Assembly: GCF_000235505.1 (NCBI RefSeq)
Contig: NZ_JH379027.1
Coordinates: forward strand, 248,001-312,000
Origin: Hungatella hathewayi WAL-18680
GTDB taxonomy: Bacteria; Bacillota; Clostridia; Lachnospirales; Lachnospiraceae
Direction of reading: 5' to 3'
DNA: 64,000 nucleotides
This document shows positions 61,417 to 64,000 of the stretch, piece after piece. The notes beneath the pieces are model-generated. The model was not told where the DNA came from. It was given only the letters and a program-made list of their open reading frames with translations, and made no database searches. A program made the position numbers and the translations under genes. Every line of letters begins with the position of its first letter. Position 1 is the first letter of the stretch.

Positions 61417-61488
61417 GATTGAAATTGAAACAAAACCATGATACACTACTGATAAGTGATTTTACCAAATATTTCCAGGAGGTGCATT

Positions 61489-62250
61489 ATGTCTGAACGA
61501 CAATTTCAAATCTTAGCGATTATCTCAGAAAATGGAAGGATGGAAGTTGCGAAACTTGCAAAACTGCTGAACGTTTCCCAGGTGACAATCAGAAAAGACT
61601 TAGATGTCTTGGAGGGGAAGCGGCTTATCCGGAGACAGCAGGGATTTGCGGAGCTTGATTCTGAAGATGATGTTACGAATCGGCTGGCCTATCATCACAA
61701 GGAGAAACTGGCCATTGCAGAAGCCGCGGTTAGTCAGATAAAAAACGGGGAGACCGTTATGATTGAATCCGGTTCCTGCTGTGCGCTTCTGGCGGAACAG
61801 ATTGTGAAGAAATTGAAGGACGTCACGATTATCACAAATTCTGTTTATATTGCGGAGCATATCCGGCCAGCGCTGGGAAACCATGTGATATTGTTAGGCG
61901 GAGAAATCCAGATGGAGCCGATGGTGACTGTGGGCCCAATCATGGTTCAGGCAACCAGCAATTTCTATGTTGACAAATTCTATACGGGAGCAGACGGCTT
62001 TACGTCTGACGGCTATTTTACCGGAGGAGACATCATGCGTGTGGAGACGATTCGAACTATGTCAAAACAGGCGAAGAAAACTATTGTCTTAACGGAATCT
62101 GAGAAATTTACGGCACATGGGGTGATTGCGCTGCTTCCATGTAAAGAGGTCTACGCTCTTTATACCGATGATAAAATTCCTGCAAAGGTGAAAGCATATC
62201 TTCAGCAAAGCGGGGTTAACGTGTACGCGGTGAATACAGATTCCAAATAA
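61489..62250 (+). CDS. DeoR family regulator
   Basis: 253-residue repressor. The N-terminal helix-turn-helix is in ILAIISENGRMEVAKLAKLL and VTIRKDLDVLEGKRLIRR; the C-terminal sensor domain has GETVMIESGSCCALLAEQI, TIITNSVYIAEHI and YTGADGFTSDGYF, a ribose-isomerase-like fold that usually binds a phosphosugar. ATG 61489 has AGGAGG 5-7 bases upstream; the frame from 61456 lacks one. It is the first gene of the operon it probably controls. Confidence 0.92.
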   Translation: MSERQFQILAIISENGRMEVAKLAKLLNVSQVTIRKDLDVLEGKRLIRRQQGFAELDSEDDVTNRLAYHHKEKLAIAEAAVSQIKNGETVMIESGSCCALLAEQIVKKLKDVTIITNSVYIAEHIRPALGNHVILLGGEIQMEPMVTVGPIMVQATSNFYVDKFYTGADGFTSDGYFTGGDIMRVETIRTMSKQAKKTIVLTESEKFTAHGVIALLPCKEVYALYTDDKIPAKVKAYLQQSGVNVYAVNTDSK

Positions 62251-62275
62251 CCAGAACCAGATGAGGAGGGTTATT

Positions 62276-63322
62276 ATGAAGAAGGGATTATCGTTACTGC
62301 TGACAATTGCGCTGCTGGCTGGTGGAACTGCGGGCTGTTCAGGGAAGGCGGACACTCCTGCGACGGAGCCGGAGAAACAGACTGAGGCCCAGGCGGAGAC
62401 AGAGGCGCCCAAACAGGAGGAGACAGCGGGGGAGGAGAAACTGAAGGTTGGAATTCTGCTTAAGACCCTTGCCAGTGAATACTGGGTAGCCATGGCGGAC
62501 GGAATCAAAGAAGAAGCGGAGAATCTGGGAGTGGAAGTCGAGATTATGGCGGCGGCATCGGAGAGTGACACGGGAAGTCAGTTACAGATGCTGGAGGATA
62601 TGGTCTCCAAGGATTATGACGGAATCGGCGTTGCGCCTATTACGGATACAAACCTGATACCGGGCGTGGCATCGGCCTGTAAGAAGGGAATCCCGGTTGT
62701 AGATTTGGACCAGGAATTTAATGCGGAAGAGCTGAAAAATGCGGGCGGCTGGGTGATTGGCTACTGCACCACGGACTATGTGGTGACCGGGCAGCAGGCT
62801 GGCGAATTTCTGGCAGGCAAGATGGGGAATCAGGGAAAAGCCATTATTATTGAAGGAATGGCAGGCAATTTATCCAGCGAGTCCAGAAAGAAGGGCTGTA
62901 CGGAAGTGCTGGAAAAGGCAGGTATCGAGATTGTGGCATCCCAGCCCTGTGACTGGGACCGCCAAAAAGCCATGGATGCGACGACGAACTTGATGAGCGT
63001 TCATTCTGACGTGACCGGTATCTACTGCTGTAATGATACCATGGCATTGGGAGCGCAGCAGGCGGTCAATGCACTTAATTTACAGGGGAAGGTATTCGTA
63101 GTGGGAACCGACGGCAACGGGGAAGCGATTGAGTCCATCGCTAACGGTGAGATGGCGGGAACAGCGGCCCAGAGACCTGGAGAGATTGGGGCTATCTGTC
63201 TGCGTATGCTTGTGGATGTCATCAAATCAGGAGAAATTGGTGACGTAAATATGGAACTGGAGACAGAACTACTGGATTCCTTTATCATTTCCCCTGAAAA
63301 TGTGTCGGAGCATAGAAACTAA
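62276..63322 (+). CDS. Sugar ABC transporter substrate-binding lipoprotein
   Basis: 348-residue lipoprotein. The signal peptide ends in the lipobox GTAGCSG with Cys near residue 22, followed by a Glu/Thr/Ala tether to about residue 55. The type 1 sugar-binding fold then reads VGILLKTLASEYWVAMADGI, YDGIGVAPITDTNLIPGV, GVTGIYCCNDTMALGAQQAV-like text and VVGTDGNGEAIESI. ATG 62276 has GAGGAGGG upstream; the ATG at 62261 overlaps that site. It belongs to the ribose/allose-type family. A long hairpin follows before the ATPase gene. Confidence 0.9.
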   Translation: MKKGLSLLLTIALLAGGTAGCSGKADTPATEPEKQTEAQAETEAPKQEETAGEEKLKVGILLKTLASEYWVAMADGIKEEAENLGVEVEIMAAASESDTGSQLQMLEDMVSKDYDGIGVAPITDTNLIPGVASACKKGIPVVDLDQEFNAEELKNAGGWVIGYCTTDYVVTGQQAGEFLAGKMGNQGKAIIIEGMAGNLSSESRKKGCTEVLEKAGIEIVASQPCDWDRQKAMDATTNLMSVHSDVTGIYCCNDTMALGAQQAVNALNLQGKVFVVGTDGNGEAIESIANGEMAGTAAQRPGEIGAICLRMLVDVIKSGEIGDVNMELETELLDSFIISPENVSEHRN

Positions 63323-63336
63323 ATTTGCCATTGGTA

Positions 63337-63382
63337 AAAGGGCATTGCAGAGTGTGAATCATCACTTTGCAAGTGCCCTTTC
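63337..63382 (+). other. Intercistronic hairpin
   Basis: AAAGGGCATTGCAGAGTG pairs with CACTTTGCAAGTGCCCTTT, about 17 base pairs with one bulge, 8-base loop. There is no T-run and the operon continues, so it may protect the binding-protein mRNA or partly end transcription, giving more binding protein than ATPase. Confidence 0.6.
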
Positions 63383-63399
63383 TAAAAAGGAGGATTCTT

Positions 63400-64000
63400 A
63401 TGGGGACTTTAGTGGCAATGAAGGGAATCACCAAAACATTCCCCGGAGTCTGTGCGTTAAATAAGATTGATTTGGATTTGAATGAGGGGGAAGTACACCT
63501 GCTTTTGGGGGAAAACGGGGCGGGAAAATCCACTCTGATGAAGATACTGAGCGGCGTCTATGAGCCGACGGAGGGGACTATCTGCATCGGAGATGAGACG
63601 TTCACCTCCCTGACGCCGCAGCTGTCCAGGCAGAAGGGCATCTCGATTATCTATCAGGAGCTGAGCGTGGTCAATGAGCTGACAATTGTGGAAAATCTGT
63701 TTATGGGGAAACTCCATGTGAAGAAATACTGCAAATGTATTCCTGTGGTGGACTGGGCGAAGATGATGGGACAGGCGAAGCAGGTGCTGGAGAAAATCGG
63801 CTTCCACAAGGATGCAATGACCCGGGTTTCGGAGCTGTCTATCAGTGAAAAGCAGCTGGTGGAGATTGCCAAGGCGCTGTTAGATAATTCAAAGATTCTG
63901 ATTATGGATGAGCCGACTTCTTCCTTAAGCCAGGAGGAGACGAAAAATCTGTTTAAGATTATGAAGGAGTTGAAGGCCGAGGGCGTCGGCATCATCTACA
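63400..64000 (+). CDS. Sugar ABC transporter ATP-binding protein (truncated by window edge)
   Basis: The first 200 residues of a RbsA/AlsA-like double ATPase. Walker A GENGAGKSTLMKILSG is near residue 36, IIYQELSVVNELTIVENLFM is the Q-loop region, the signature is ELSISEKQLVEIAKALL near 143-159, and Walker B LIMDEPTSSLS near 166. AAAAGGAGG stands 7 bases before the ATG. The open frame runs off the window end. It works with the lipoprotein encoded upstream; the permease must lie beyond the window. Confidence 0.93.
   Translation, partial: MGTLVAMKGITKTFPGVCALNKIDLDLNEGEVHLLLGENGAGKSTLMKILSGVYEPTEGTICIGDETFTSLTPQLSRQKGISIIYQELSVVNELTIVENLFMGKLHVKKYCKCIPVVDWAKMMGQAKQVLEKIGFHKDAMTRVSELSISEKQLVEIAKALLDNSKILIMDEPTSSLSQEETKNLFKIMKELKAEGVGIIY

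Noticed and set aside
1-64000. tRNA, rRNA, CRISPR arrays, insertion sequences, prophage
   Set aside because: No cloverleaf, rRNA, regular spaced repeat, transposase, integrase or structural phage gene was recognised in either strand.

Overview
The window looks like chromosomal DNA of an anaerobic gut-type member of the Bacillota, most likely Lachnospiraceae or a close clostridial relative. This is inferred from the gene set: the GlgC/GlgD pair, SpoVG, a DnaD-like plus DnaI-like primosome pair, a long-form PRPP synthetase, a CBS-type pyrophosphatase, and many PTS and sugar ABC systems with purine-rich ribosome sites. No rRNA, tRNA, CRISPR array, insertion sequence or prophage was seen. Both ends cut through genes: an MBL-fold hydrolase on the left and a sugar ABC ATPase on the right.

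Layout. 1-5190: MBL hydrolase end, then a run of CBS-pyrophosphatase, flavin reductase-like protein, shikimate kinase-like protein, cutC (broken by a one-base frameshift) and a YitT membrane protein. 5205-7990: a small XRE repressor diverging from a 65-residue protein that shares its C-terminal helix motif, then a secreted cell-wall-binding-repeat protein. 8086-15993: a GntR/UTRA regulator diverging from an operon with two cysteine-type sulfatases without signal peptides, a complete mannose-family PTS (IIA, IIC, IID, IIB) and a PHP-like hydrolase, probably for a sulfated glycan sugar. 16050-25889: a DUF554 protein, then rpoN, a 982-residue LevR-type sigma-54 activator, and behind a near-consensus -24/-12 promoter a KDPG-type aldolase, a galactitol-type PTS (IIA, IIB, IIC) and an IlvD/Edd dehydratase. 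This reads as an Entner-Doudoroff-like route for a PTS-imported sugar acid with its own regulator. 26005-26628: a preQ1-I type riboswitch and queT.

26790-36720: a ribose-like operon (rbsD, DMT-type carrier, rbsK, binding lipoprotein, ATPase, permease) extended by ThuA, a zinc dehydrogenase and an unknown TIM-barrel-like protein, and ending with a LacI regulator. LacI-type operators sit at its start. 36745-41158 (minus strand): a response regulator and histidine kinase upstream of an ATPase/FtsX-permease pair. Four 11-bp-spaced repeats, probably the regulator's binding site, stand in the -35 region of the transporter promoter. 41364-46553: murC, a cluster of DnaA boxes, a DnaD-like and a DnaI-like primosome gene, and a PRPP synthetase. 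46573-50957 (minus strand): a YhaN-like ATPase with two membrane helices, its SbcD/YhaO-like nuclease, and asnS. 51255-57079: glgC-glgD, spoVG, a TasA/CalY-like secreted protein and a FAD-dependent dehydrogenase. 57080-61189: pth-mfd. 61343-64000: a DeoR regulator followed by a second sugar ABC importer, cut by the window edge.

Sugar capture and its regulation dominate the window (GntR, LevR/sigma-54, LacI, DeoR and a two-component system), interleaved with housekeeping blocks. The observations most worth a second look are the self-contained sigma-54/LevR/PTS/aldolase island with RpoN-box-like repeats in the activator, the DnaA-box cluster before the primosome genes, the sulfatase-PTS-PHP operon, and the miniature divergent switch at 5.2-5.9 kb.
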